A stretch of 64,000 nt of DNA. It comes from Temnothorax longispinosus (Eukaryota; Arthropoda; Insecta; Hymenoptera; Formicidae). The stretch spans positions 9,195,928 through 9,259,927 of the forward strand of contig NC_092361.1 in the NCBI RefSeq assembly GCF_030848805.1, in the 5' to 3' direction. Under the pieces are notes generated by a model that saw only the letters and a list, made by a program, of their open reading frames with translations, did not search any database and was not told the origin of the DNA. This document shows positions 9,226 to 19,497 of this stretch, in pieces; positions within the stretch are counted from its first letter, which is position 1; each line of letters starts with the position of its first letter. Position numbers and translations under genes: made by a program.

Positions 9226-9715
9226 TGTTGTGTCCCTTTGTGGGTACACTAAGATTCGATCGTTCCAAGGAGGAGGCGGGATGGATGACTGATAGAACAC
9301 TCTTTGATAAACAGCACTTCGAATAAAGAATACTTTAATTAAATCTGCTTTACAGTTATTTCCGTACAAGAGAAGCCCTCTACTGATCTGCTCCCTGACT
9401 CCGATTGCCCTCTCGTCTCCTTTTGTCGCTTTTTTTTGTATCCTCGTTCTGTCCTTCGATATCGCTGAGTTGCTCGATCGTATGTGGGCCGATCGCGCAA
9501 CTCATCTTTTGCTGATTCGGCGTTGCGTAATTCTTTCGGGCTTTCGCGGTCTCGTTCCCTATTGTTATTCTCGGTCGTCATAGATAAACTTCCGAGTTTA
9601 GATAGAGTTTTACGTTGGTCAAGTTGCAGTCGTCGAATCGGCTTATGTCGGCGGACATGACGTTCTTTCTTAATACTATTCATATTTTATTATTACATTA
9701 ATTGGGGCCGCAACA
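9226..9715 (-). repeat. LTR (3' LTR of the element), with a 95-bp foreign insertion
   Basis: Begins TGTTGTG and ends GGGGCCGCAACA on the plus strand. It is 490 bp against 401 bp for its partner because 9573-9667 is an inverted copy of 8905-8999 from the neighbouring capsid gene, which is absent from the other LTR. The rest aligns along its whole length with 18793-19193. Confidence 0.88.
9573..9667 (-). repeat. 95-bp inverted copy of capsid gene segment 8905-8999
   Basis: Read on the minus strand it matches 8905-8999 with about one mismatch (CTTATGTCGG here, CTTGTGTCGG expected). It replaces a few bases of the LTR (CTCG-ATCT-TTCTTAAT in the other copy). It is found only in this LTR. The distance between the two copies is about 575 bp. 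Confidence 0.85.
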
Positions 9716-9731
9716 TCCCTCCCCCTTTAAG
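9716..9731 (-). other. polypurine tract of the Gypsy element
   Basis: On the minus strand this reads as a purine run (AAAGGGGGAGGGA) immediately before the TGTTGCGG start of the 3' LTR. This is where plus-strand DNA synthesis is primed in LTR elements. Confidence 0.65.
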
Positions 9732-9851
9732 AGAAGGAAACTACGGTCTGTAGTTTTCGTTACAGTTTTTTCGCTGCTTATCCTATTTCTATTTCTATTA
9801 GGTTGGTTTATTTTCTTTATTATTTTTTTACGGTTACATTTTTCTTATTTT

Positions 9852-11617
9852 TTAATATAACATCGCTGGGTCGCCCTGTATTTGCGGTCGGGCGCTGGCT
9901 CGTTTTTTATTTTTTTTAATTACATAGATACTTATTCCTATTACGCTTAGTATTATTATTATCGTAAGTGTCCATTCTACGGGATATATGACATAGGGAT
10001 TTTTTATTAGGGTGTCTTGGGATTTTTCCAACTATTTATTTATGTCGCTTATGTCTAGATTTAATTCCATTAATTCGTTCGGATTCCTAATTACAGGTTC
10101 TAATCTAATTTCTTTTTTCGCTTGTTCGTTAGTATTTTTATTTCCGTTTGTTTGCGTCAGGTTAAAATCTGCTAGGTGTATTTCTATTTGTTTCATATTC
10201 GTTTGTCTTTTTGTTTTTATAATAATGTCGGGTGTGGTTAGTTTACAATTTTCGTTTATACTTAGTTTTCCTGTTCGCTCGATTTCTACTTTTTGTTCCG
10301 CCTGCTCGTTACATTGAATTGTTAGCTTTTGCTTTTTCGGCGTTGAGAATAGCCACGTTTGTGGTCTGCTTAATGTTATCCATAAAATTACGTTTGACAT
10401 TATTTGACGATTCTCGCAGATGTTTACATATCCTGGCGTTTTTACATAAACTTGTACCTCGCATGGTGCGTCGGCTTTTATAAAGTATACCGGTTACATA
10501 CATATTTTATTCCGTTTCGTTTACAATCATTTAAATCGCGTTCCTCTAGCGTTATATAATTATGATTCTCTTTATCTATCGCTAATATGTTGTGAGTAAT
10601 TCTTAAGAATGGAAAAAAATTTGCGTGGTTGTGGACAGGTAATGGTGTCGTTCTTATTATTTCATACACGGGGTATGCTACCACGGGAAATTTGATTATC
10701 GTATAAATGTTCGGATTATCGTAATACGCGTTAATTTCTACGTAGCTTTGTATATCGTACCAATTTTCTAGTCTAACTTTAAATGGAAAATGAGATTCTC
10801 GCGTCAATTGTGACGTCGCCTCTTTTAATTCTGTTATTATTTTTTCTATCGGTAATAAACGAGTGAGTATGACTCCTTCTCGCAAATATGTAAGATAGTC
10901 TATCGTGTCTTTCACGTCTTCTATTAGATCCTCTGTAATTGTGGTTAGTATTAATAACTGTTCGTCTATTTCTTCTCTTCTGGCGTACAGTGCTGTGTCT
11001 AACTGTATCCGTGTCGTGACGTTCGTCAGCAGTTGTTTGTTATGATATAACGATTTTTCTAAGGCCTCTATGTGGCCTATTGTGGCATTTATCACCTTTA
11101 ATTGACTTTTCGCGGTGTGCCGTAGAGTCTGTTGCTGATTTTGTATCAGTTCAAGCTGCTCCTGTATGTGTTTTGCGTCGTCGGCATCCATAGTGCCGAA
11201 CAGCGTTTTGCTGATCGTGCCGATCGCATCTATTAAACCTCGTTTATTATTGTTTGTTTTATATATAGACTGTAATCGCGTTAATAATTGCGTTAATTTT
11301 TCGTTATCTTTCTCTATCGTATGGAGAATGTTTTTGCACGTCAACTGCGTGTCCTTTGCGATTATCGTTTCGAATAACTCTTCGGTTTGCTGTAGAAATT
11401 CCTGAAGTTGGTGATATCGGTTTCCTAGGGCTGCTACGTCGATTTTAATCGCTAGTTTCCATGTAGCTTCTACCTGTTGCAATTGTTCGGTTCTCTCAAA
11501 GTATATTCCCGGCTCGCTGCTGAATTGTCGTATCTCGTACGATGGTGCTGTCTCGGGTTTTGCTTTTTTTGCGAAGTGCTGGACGACGATCAGCGTCCTG
11601 TAAGATAAGGACTCGTG
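9852..11617 (-). pseudogene. env: errantivirus envelope fusion protein gene, broken
   Basis: Minus-strand frames between integrase and the 3' LTR. The first frame (11617-10478) has a lumenal domain, then a basic cleavage-like site NNKRG followed by a fusion-peptide-like LIDAIGTISKTLFGTMDADD (near 11160-11245), characteristic of insect errantivirus and baculovirus F-type envelope proteins. Long heptad-rich helices follow. The frame changes near 10485; the next piece runs to an in-frame TAG at 10032-10034. Beyond it lies a hydrophobic membrane anchor (TLTIIIILSVIGISIYVI, about 9918-9975) and a short basic tail ending at 9852. No signal peptide is seen at the N-terminal side, where errantivirus env mRNA is normally made by splicing. 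The gene is therefore inactive: at least one frameshift and one stop. Confidence 0.75.
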
Positions 11618-12095
11618 TTACTTTTCTTCGAATTTTTTCTTGGCTTGGTTATGCCTTCTCCTGAATTTTTTGTTGCGCGTTTAGTCGCTCTTGAGGCTTA
11701 GATCTGAGCACATATTTGTTTGCGCTAACTTGTATAATTGTAAAATGAGGTGCAGGCTGTGTGAACGCTTTTTTGTTCCGTCGACGTGCGACGCATGTTG
11801 GCGCACGTACTGGCTGCGCGCTGCTCGTGCGGGTGCCGTGAGTGTGGGTGCCGCGCTTAGTGCGCGGGTGGCGGCGAATTAGGGTTCGGGGTCGACGTCG
11901 TCCCCTCCCTCCTACGCGGAAGTATTGTTAACACCCCCGGGCACATGGGTGCCCATCATGCCGCTGGAGATCACGGTGGATGTGGCCACCGGTCGGCGTG
12001 TGGTGCGAATGGACCGCCGTGGTTGATGTTCGGTGAGTACTTATTATCTTATCTTTTTTATTTTTTTCTATCGCCTACTTTCTATCGCCTACTTT
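11618..12095. other. pol-env spacer, GC-rich, no gene recognised
   Basis: GC-rich sequence between the integrase C-terminus and env. It may contain the lost 5' exon or splice acceptor region of env, but I cannot identify a signal peptide or splice site with confidence. Confidence 0.4.
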
Positions 12096-12515
12096 CTATT
12101 GCTTGTTTTTGTTCTTTTGCGCGGCTTTTTGTTGTTTTATGAAGGGCTTTATCCTGTTTACGTGCAGTCGCGTAGTTTTCCGTCCTTTTTTGATCGTGTA
12201 ATTGACGTCTGAGTGTTTTTTAATTACTTCGTACGGTCCTATCCACGGGGATTCTAATTTTTTCGATCTCCTTTTACGCACCGTTTCGTCGTGCAAAAGA
12301 ACTTTGTTTCCCACTCGGAAATTGATTTCTTTTGTCTTCTTATCGTACGTCTCTTTGGCCTTAGATTTTTCGTTTCGCAAATGTTCCTTTGCAACTCGTT
12401 GTGTCGCTCTTAATTTTTCTTTTAGCTCTTGCGCGTAATCGTCATACGTATACGTTGGTTTCGGTGGTTGCGACAGTGCCGTCGGTAGTGTCGCTACCGG
12501 GTGCCCGTATACCAA
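12096..12515 (-). pseudogene. pol: integrase C-terminal (GPY/F) domain of the Gypsy element
   Basis: Minus-strand frame starting in ELVYGHP-type sequence. It ends with WIGPYEVIKKHSDVNYTIKK...RLHVNRIKPF, the GPY/F DNA-binding module of Gypsy integrases. It is in a different frame from the catalytic core, and between them (12516-12627) there is an in-frame stop at a position where a Trp is expected. Confidence 0.82.
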
Positions 12516-12627
12516 TTCAAAGGGTGTAAACCCGTGTGTGGCGTCGTGTTATACGCGAACATTGCGTATGGCGTCTATTCGTCCCAGTCTGTCTGGTCCG
12601 CGTTAATATAATGTCGCAAGTATTCCG

Positions 12628-13301
12628 CTAATGTTCTGTGCGAGCGTTCCAATGCTCCATTACTTTCGGGATGGTAGGCCGTTGTTTGAATTTTTCTATC
12701 TTTAGTAATTTGCAAGTGCTTTTGAATATCTTGCTTAGAAAATTCGTTCCTTTATCCGTCAGTATTTTGTCGGAAATCCCGTATTCAAAGATAATCTTTG
12801 TGACAAATTCTTTCGCGATCGTATTCGCTTCTTGATTAGGTACGGGTATCGCTTTACTGAATTTCGATAAATTGTTCTGAAACGTGAGGATATATTTATT
12901 TCCGTTTTCGGTCACCGTCAGTGGTCCTACTATATCTAGGGCACATTTTTCGAACGGTTTGTCCGCGGTGTCTGTGATTACTAAGGGTGCTTTATTTTTT
13001 TGCGATAACTTGTTCTTCTGACATAGTTTGCATTTATTAATGTAATCTTCGACGTCTCGTGTTAGTCCTCTCCAATTATGCGTCAACCTTATTCGGTTTA
13101 TGGTGCGTTCCACACCTTGATGTCCTCCTACAGGTGCATCATGGTATTCGTATAATATACGTTGCTTCTCTTTTTCTGTGTATTTTCTTTCGCTCTCCTG
13201 TTTGTTATTCTCTTCCTTTTCTATCTTGTTGATATCTGTCGGAACATGTCGACTCAGCGCATCCGCGTTTCTATTCTCTTGACCGGCCTTGTGTACGATA
13301 G
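12628..13301 (-). pseudogene. pol: RNase H tail and integrase zinc-finger/catalytic core of the Gypsy element
   Basis: Minus-strand frame with HKAGQENRNADALSRH (end of RNase H/connection). Then comes the H2C2 zinc finger HDAPVGGHQGVE...CKLCQKNK and the catalytic core with ALDIVGPL (first Asp) and ILTDKGTNFLS (second Asp, Lys where Gln or Asn is usual). The frame is lost at 12628 before the catalytic Glu region. Upstream it is interrupted at 13301 by the foldback element; the reading resumes at 14643 in the RNase H sequence. Confidence 0.82.
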
Positions 13302-13724
13302 CACAGTATATACAGTAGCGCAACTCTCTGTCGGCACTTTTGATGTTAGCGTGGATAAAAATGAACTGCACATGCGCGTGCGAAGTATGTAACCAATCAG
13401 AGCACCGATAATCTGTCTCACTTCCTCTCACTGTTATAAGTCTCTCTCTCTTTCTAATTTATCGTTGCGTGTCAGACGCGCGCGTTTTGATTGGGATAAT
13501 GTATGGAGACGCATGTTTGACGTGCGTTATAACGCGCAGAAACGCATGCATAAACAACAAGGGTTATATTTGAGATAGAAATAAAACATAATGTACAACC
13601 AGACGTGCGCTATATATTTATTTATTGGCACTATATATTTTTTAATTATATATATATATAGGTTAGGTATGTACAAAATACAGATAAATTTTAATAATTT
13701 GTATAGCAATTGTACAAATGTGCC
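13302..13724 (+). repeat. left terminal inverted repeat of the foldback element
   Basis: About 420 bp that pair with 14220-14635. The sequence is nearly identical except near the outer tip, where 13330-13350 has extra bases. It includes CTCTCTCTC and an AT-rich TATATATATATA tract. Confidence 0.8.
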
Positions 13725-14219
13725 ATATTACTTCTTCGTGTTATACACGAGTTGTATAACACAAATCAATAAATTATTTATGCTATCAATATTTAAACGG
13801 TCACAAAAGGAAATATCAAGGAAATATTAAGAAAATTATATAATACAACTTGTAACTTAATTTTATCTAAAATATAAGTAGAAAGGGCTGTAAGGGTCAC
13901 AACGCGGATCACGGTGCGTTCAGATATAAATGTGATTTATTTCTCGATTTACAAAAATCCAAACGTTTTGGCTCCTGTCTGAGCCATCCTCAGTGGTATA
14001 ATATTAATATCAAAAATATATATTCTCCCTTAACATGGTGAGTTTACTGTTTCAATTTGACAGAAACTTAGTGAGACTAAAAGGTCCAAATCAGTTAGTT
14101 TGGAGAAAAAATACATCGCAGTCAAACCAAATAATAAGAAAATAAGGCAAAGAAAATGATCTGTGCAGAGCGATCTGTAAGACGAGATCATTCAGAATGT
14201 TTTTCGTTGTGCGTCGTGT

Positions 14220-14635
14220 CGATGGCACATTTGTACAATTGCTATACAAATTATTAAAATTTATCTGTATTTTGTACATACCTAACCTATATATATATAT
14301 AATTAAAAAATATATAGTGCCAATAAATAAATATATAGCGCGCGTCTGGTTGTACATTATGTTTTATTTCTATCTCAAATATAACCCTTGTTGTTTATGC
14401 ATGCGTTTCTGCGCGTTATAACGCACGTCAAACATGCGTCTCCATACATTATCCCAATCAAAACGCGCGCGTCTGACACGCAACGATAAATTAGAAAGAG
14501 AGAGAGACTTATAACAGTGAGAGGAAGTGAGACAGATTATCGGTGCTCTGATTGGTTACATACTTCGCACGCGCATGTGCAGTTCATTTTCATCCACGCT
14601 GAAATCGGGAGAGTTGCGCTACTGTATATACTGTG
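14220..14635 (-). repeat. right terminal inverted repeat of the foldback element
   Basis: Reverse complement of 13302-13724, ending CTGTG directly before the target duplication ACGATAG. Confidence 0.8.
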
Positions 14636-14642
14636 ACGATAG

Positions 14643-15951
14643 TGTAATCGTATTCCTCTAATTTCAATCTCTATCGGATTAATCGTGATCCGGGGTCCTT
14701 TACGTTAAATAGCCAAACCAATGATTTATGGTCTGTCACTATGGTAAATTTTGTTCCATAAACGTATGGTCGAAAGTGTTTCACCGCCCATACTATTGCT
14801 AGCAATTCTTTCTCAGTAGTATTATAATTTTGCTCGGCCTTTGATAGTACTTTGCTTGCATACGCCACGGGTTGATCTTGACCTATCTTTCTCTGTGACA
14901 GTATGGCTCCGATTGCGTAATCTGACGCGTCGGTCGTCATTACGAATTCTTGGGAAAAGTCCGAGTATTTTAATACCGGTGCTGTAGTTAATTTTTCTTT
15001 GAGTATTGCAAATGCGTTTTGTTGTTCTGCCGTCCACTCGAATTTGGTATCTTTTCTGGTCATTTTTGTGAGTGGCTTGGCGATCGCTGAAAAGTCTTTA
15101 ATGAATCTTCGATAATATCCGGCCAATCTTACGAAAGCCTGGATGTCCTTTACTTTTGTTGGTCTCGGGAAGCTTTTTACTGCTTCTAATTTTGAAGGAT
15201 CTGGCGAGATTCCGTTTTCTGTTATTACATGTCCGAGATACGTCACTTCTTTCCGAAGGAATTCGCATTTATCGGGCTGTAATTTCAAATTATATTTTCT
15301 CAGTCTTCTTAGCACTTCTATTAATCTTTTATTGTGCTCTTGTAAACTTGCTCCGTATACTATTATATCGTCTAGATAGACTAAGCATTGTAGTCCTATT
15401 GGTCCTGCTAAAACGGCTATTATTGCTCGTTGAAATGTCGCTGGGGCATTTTTCAGTCCAAAAGGCATTCGATTATGCTCGTAATGTCCATATTGTGTCG
15501 AGAACGCTGTTTTTACTTTATCTTCTTCTTCCATCGGGATTTGATGATATCCCGAGGCGAGGTCTAGCGTGGTAAAATATTTTGCGTTTCCCAGTTGGTC
15601 TAGGATATCGGTTATGTTTGGCAATGGGAACGAATCTCCCTCCGTTAGATCGTTTACAAACCGAAAATCTATTTCCACTCTCAGTTTTAATTTTCCTGAT
15701 GCGTCTCTTTTCTTTAGTACTACTAGCAACGGCGCATTCCACGGGCTCGTGCTAGGTCTAATAATTCCGTTTTTCAACATCTCTTTCACTTGTTTATTCA
15801 CTTCTTCCTTGTGCTTTTCTGGCAAGCGGTACGGTCGGACGGCCGGTACGCTGCCCGCCTTTGTGGTAATCTTATGCTCGACGATATCAGTGCATATCAG
15901 TGGTTCTCCTTCCAAATGCAATACATCGCTATAATCTCTGCAAATTTCCAT
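14643..15951 (-). pseudogene. pol: reverse transcriptase and RNase H of the Gypsy element
   Basis: Minus-strand frame of more than 420 codons. RT motifs in order: LPEKHKEEVNKQVKEMLKNG, LDLASGYHQIPM (first catalytic Asp), PFGLKNAPATFQR and LVYLDDIIVYG with the YLDD catalytic pair (about 15360-15393). RNase H follows with TDASDYAIGAILSQ, a TTEKELLAIVWAVKHFRPY segment and VTDHKSLVWLF. A TAG at 14671-14673 replaces a Trp expected after SRLIR; 28 bases further on, the foldback element interrupts the gene. The first codons upstream are in a different frame from gag-protease, as usual for gag/pol frameshifting, but extra indels are possible. Confidence 0.88.
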
Positions 15952-16011
15952 AATGGCTTCTTTTCTTCTTTGTTTAAGTGTTGCGTGCGTATCAATTTTT
16001 CGACTTTTTCG

Positions 16012-17532
16012 CTACGCGGTATTGTTTCTTCTGCTTTGTTTACTTAGTTTACTTCTATCTTTTTTGCTTCTTTTTGTTCTAACTCCTCTAATGTTACTTA
16101 TTAGCATTTCGACCGTCTTCTCAGTCGTATTTAGTATGCTTGCCGGACATAGAAAATTTTCTGGCATCACTAGGCAATTTCCTATGAACACTCCTGGCAT
16201 TTTTTCTTCTGCCTGTATTATTCCTAGTGAGTTTTTATCAATCGCGACTTGTACTATTGTCTCGCTTCGCGGTTTCAGAATCATCTTCTTATACGGATAC
16301 AATTTTAATGTACTATTCCCTATTTTTATTGAGTTCGATTCGTAACTATACGATGCTTGATGCTTTTTTATAAAATCAACTCCTAATATCCCGTTGTATT
16401 CAATCGGGAAATCGTCTTTGACGACGTATATCGTGTGCTTGATTTTCCTGTCTCTCAAGTCGATAGTCGCCGTAAATTTTCCAATAGTATGAGCTTTATG
16501 ACCTGTTGCTCCTGTAAGGGCCATTTTATCCTCTTCTATCATTGTTTCGCCTTTCAAATGTTTTACTTTTATTATTAATACGGCCGCTCCGGTATCGAAC
16601 AGTAAATGTATTTTTTCGCGCTTCGCTTCTCGCATGGGCAGAGTGATTAGGTCCAGCCCTGCATGCTTCCGCGGCTTGTTTGTCATGTGTGACACCTGAT
16701 ACTCTAACGCCGGTCGGCGCTGCTTTGTGTCCTCTTTGTCTTCCTCATCGCTATTTGCGGCTGAATTACTGTCCTTTTTTCTCGGGCCATTCGTTTTTGG
16801 GTGAAAATTTTTATTTTGTCCTCTCGGATTATTAGGTTTGTTGTGGTTTGTTCTCTCTTTATTTGGTCGACCATTTAACAGCCAACATTCTTCGCGCATG
16901 TGTCCTGCTTTCTTACAATAATTGCAGACTTTATCTATCGCATTTACGCGGGGTGTCCTATCGGGTTTCGGTAAGGAAAAACGGTTCGCGTATCTACTGG
17001 TACGACATTCTCTTCCGTGATGCCCATATTTTCCGCATTTTTGGCATTGTAATATCGATCGGTTATCACGCGGTTGCGGCGAGTACGCATAATTATTCTC
17101 GGGGCGCGGCGAAATTCCACTCGGCCCGTTTACTTTTTCTTTGGCGCTCGCTTCGGCAATCGCTTCTTGCAAGGTTACGAAATGCTGAGCTCGGACAAGT
17201 AATTTGATCTCGTCTCTCAATCCTAATTGGAAATTCTGTAATGCCTGTTGTTGTATCGTTTCTAATATAGTTCGCTTGTTTTCTATGGTGTGATTTCTTC
17301 CCTCTATCATGGAGTCGTATAGCTCCATTGCTAGCTTATCAGCTCTTAATCCAAATACTCTTGCATTTTCTCCTGGTTTTTGCTTGAGTGTATTAAACTC
17401 TAGTTGTAAGTGTGTTGTGCTTTTGCGGCTCAAATAGCAAACTTCTAATTCTTTATTTAGTTGTGCAAAATCTCTTATCTCTCGCGTTTGAAAATCTGTC
17501 ATCGTTCTTCCTTTTAACTTTGTGCATAACAC
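16012..17532 (-). pseudogene. gag: Gag capsid C-terminus, two zinc knuckles and aspartic protease
   Basis: A 506-codon minus-strand frame. It begins within the Gag capsid domain (FAQLNKELEVCYLSRKSTTH, NARVFGLRADKLAMELYDSM). Two CCHC zinc knuckles follow: CQKCGKYGHHGREC (about 17010-17055) and CNYCKKAGHMREEC (about 16890-16935). The protease active site LLFDTGAAVLIIK is at about 16570-16610, and the second protease motif ILGVDFI at about 16380-16400. Gag and protease being in one frame is normal for errantiviruses. The frame ends at 16012, about 60 bases before the RT frame. Confidence 0.83.
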
Positions 17533-18488
17533 TGCTTCTAATAGCGTTTCTTCTTCCAGAGGATTTGTTTTTTATTGCATATGACGCGGCGCTTAAGAAT
17601 TCTTGTAATTTACTCGAGGCTCCGTCGAACTCGGGTATCATGTCTCGTGCCTCTTTTAAACGTAGATATCCGATTGCGCGTTCCGCTTGGTTCCGAATAT
17701 CGTATGACGTTCGTCCGTACTTCGAACGGGAGGTTACTTGGCTCGCGTCTCGCGTGAAATTCGCGGCGTTCAGGATTCGCCGTTTCTAGTCGATTTACGC
17801 GATCTTGTAAGTTGCGGATTCCGTTTAATATCTCGTCGAGAATGGAATCTCTATCGTCCCGCGGCAGTCCGGCCCGTGCGGGTATCCGGTTACGGTGATT
17901 CGCCGGGGTGCCTCTTTGTGATAGCACTTGATTAAGACGGTTTACTTCTTCGTCTATTGGGGTTATCGGCGCGTTGTCATTTACGTTATTCGCGTCGTGG
18001 TTGCTATTTGTTGCTTCCGCCATCTCGATTACGTTCACGATTATATTTACGTTTCTCGGGGCGGAATAATACTCTTGCGGGTTGAATACGCTGCTATCAT
18101 ACGAGGTCAATGAGAACTCTTGTCTGTGTGTTAGCCTACTGGTCGTACTGTCCGCGTCTTCGGATTGTGCGTGCGCGTGTGAGGGGTGGAGTCTATTTTC
18201 GTCGGGGCAGTTATTTTGTCCTATTATTCTCGCGTCTAAAATTACAACGGAATCGTCGAATTGGAATTCGCGTTCGACTACGCTGTTCGGGTGTAATTCC
18301 GGTTCTGATTCGCTTTTGCTTGAGTAGTACGCGTCTAAATTTCTACGCACGGTTTTGCGATTATCGTTTACGACTTCTTCGGTCGTTTGCACGGGGCTTA
18401 ACAGTCTATTTCTACGCGCTCGTCGTGACATCTCGCTATGGAGCCACGATTGATTTAGTTCCGCAGGTGGATTTTCGTTTTCCGACAT
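17453..18488 (-). pseudogene. gag: Gag N-terminal part of the Gypsy element
   Basis: Starts at the ATG at 18488 (MSENENPPAELNQ). The N-terminal 290 residues are polar and disordered, with a helix near the end (EILNGIRNLQDRVNRLE). The frame continues to 17610; a short shifted frame (17641-17453) holds MIPEFDGASSKLQEFLSAASY, the conserved start of the Gag capsid domain. At least two indels (near 17620 and 17530) separate this from the zinc-knuckle frame. Confidence 0.72.
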
Positions 18489-18792
18489 CTACGGTAATTG
18501 CGCTTTACATAATTTGCTTAATCGACTTACATTACGGTCGCTAGTCGCATGTTGCTGGTCGGTGCTTGTGCCGCCTTATCTGTCGGTAAACCTCCGTTGA
18601 GGTAGGTCGGTGCCTTCTCGGGTCACGCTGCTCGCTTGTCCCTCGTCGGCCGCTACCGTGTTGTCCGCTGCTTTTGAATCTGGCTGCCGTGTCTCCGTTG
18701 AGGATGTTGCACTGCCTCACTGATTCACTTATTTTTCTTTTTCAGCTGCCGTTCCCGTCTTCCTGCCAATGTCCCTCACGCTGCCACCATTT
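18489..18792 (-). other. 5' leader and primer-binding site region of the Gypsy element
   Basis: Untranslated leader between the 5' LTR and gag on the minus strand. Four bases after the LTR the minus strand reads TGGTGGCAGCGTGAGG (18789-18774), which has the TGG start expected for a tRNA primer-binding site. I do not assign the tRNA. Confidence 0.55.
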
Positions 18793-19193
18793 TGTTGTGC
18801 CCCTTTGTGGGTACACTAAAATTCGATTGTTCCAAAGAGGAGGCGGGATGGATGACTGATAGAACACTCTTTGATAAACAGCACTTTGAATAAAAAATAC
18901 TTTAATTAAATCTGCTTTACAGTTATTTCCGTACAAGAGAAGCCCTCTACTGATCTGCTCCCTGACTCCGGTTGCCCTCTCGTCTCCTTTTGTCGCTTCC
19001 TTTTGTATCCTCGTCCTGTCTTTCAATAACGCTGAGTTGCTCGATCGTATGTAGGCCGATCGCGCAACTCATCTCTTGCTGATTCGGCGTTGCGTAATTC
19101 TTTCGGACTTTTGCGGTCTCGTTTCCTATTGTTATTCTCGATCTTTCTTAATACTATTCATATTTTATTGTTACATTAATTGGGGCCGTAACA
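18793..19193 (-). repeat. LTR (5' LTR of the element)
   Basis: 401 bp, TGTTGTGCCCC...GGCCGTAACA on the plus strand, matching 9226-9715 except for the 95-bp insertion there and scattered substitutions. It is followed by the target duplication CGCC. Confidence 0.88.
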
Positions 19194-19281
19194 CGCCGAA
19201 TACCTCCGCGTACTGTCTCATCATACACGACCGCGTGATTGAGTACAACCCGTTGACGAACGTGGTGCGCAAAATAGTCTG
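19194..19281 (+). pseudogene. major capsid protein, last codons after the LTR insertion
   Basis: The frame NTSAYCLIIHDRVIEYNPLT...RKIV ends with TGA at 19281. It is the C-terminus of the capsid gene that stops at 9225. Nothing else of this gene lies in between, so the two pieces are one gene split by the retrotransposon. Confidence 0.83.
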
Positions 19282-19313
19282 AGTGTTCGCGGCAACGTCG
19301 ACGTGAATATTAT

Positions 19314-19344
<31 letters not shown>

Positions 19345-19497
19345 TTCAGTCTCCGATACAATTATTGAGAGGAGCAAGGGAGGGAGGGAGAGGGAAGTAT
19401 AAATCAGAGTGTCGCGAAACGATTTGCAGAGTTGCGCGTCATTCCTCTCGATTGACGCATCGACGAGAGAGAGAGAGAGAGATAAAGAAATCTTGTC
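19282..19497. repeat. intergenic (CT)n and (GA)n tracts
   Basis: A (CT)n run at about 19313-19338 is followed by a purine-rich run at 19370-19395 and (GA)n at 19465-19482. The pyrimidine and purine tracts could pair as a hairpin. They sit between the capsid gene and the next ORF and may include a promoter. Confidence 0.6.

Larger units (their letters stand above)
13302..14635. mobile_element. foldback DNA transposon (P-superfamily-like, non-autonomous) nested in pol
   Basis: 1334 bp with very long terminal inverted repeats (about 13302-13724 and 14220-14635), outer ends CACAGTATATACAGTAGCGC. It is flanked by a 7-bp direct repeat ACGATAG (13295-13301 and 14636-14642). Removing the element and one copy restores the pol reading frame at this point. 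No transposase frame is present; the centre (13725-14219) is AT-rich non-coding DNA. A 7-bp duplication with long TIRs and a CA start is reminiscent of Galileo/1360-type P-superfamily foldback elements; this class assignment is inference. Confidence 0.8.
9226..19193 (-). mobile_element. errantivirus-type Gypsy LTR retrotransposon, inserted in the capsid gene
   Basis: A complete LTR element of 9968 bp bounded by TG...CA LTRs (9226-9715 and 18793-19193). It has a 4-bp target duplication CGCC (9222-9225 and 19194-19197). All its genes are on the minus strand in the order gag, protease, RT-RNase H, integrase, env. The flanking codons join smoothly across the insertion, which confirms the boundaries. 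The LTRs differ at about 20 positions over roughly 395 aligned bases (counted by eye), so the insertion is not very recent. Pol carries a nested foldback element (13302-14635). Several frame breaks and stops make the element defective. Confidence 0.9.

Noticed and set aside
13591..13830. Tyr/Ile-rich open frames near 13.6 and 14.2 kb
   Set aside because: Mirror-image frames in the two TIRs of the foldback element, from AT-rich DNA.
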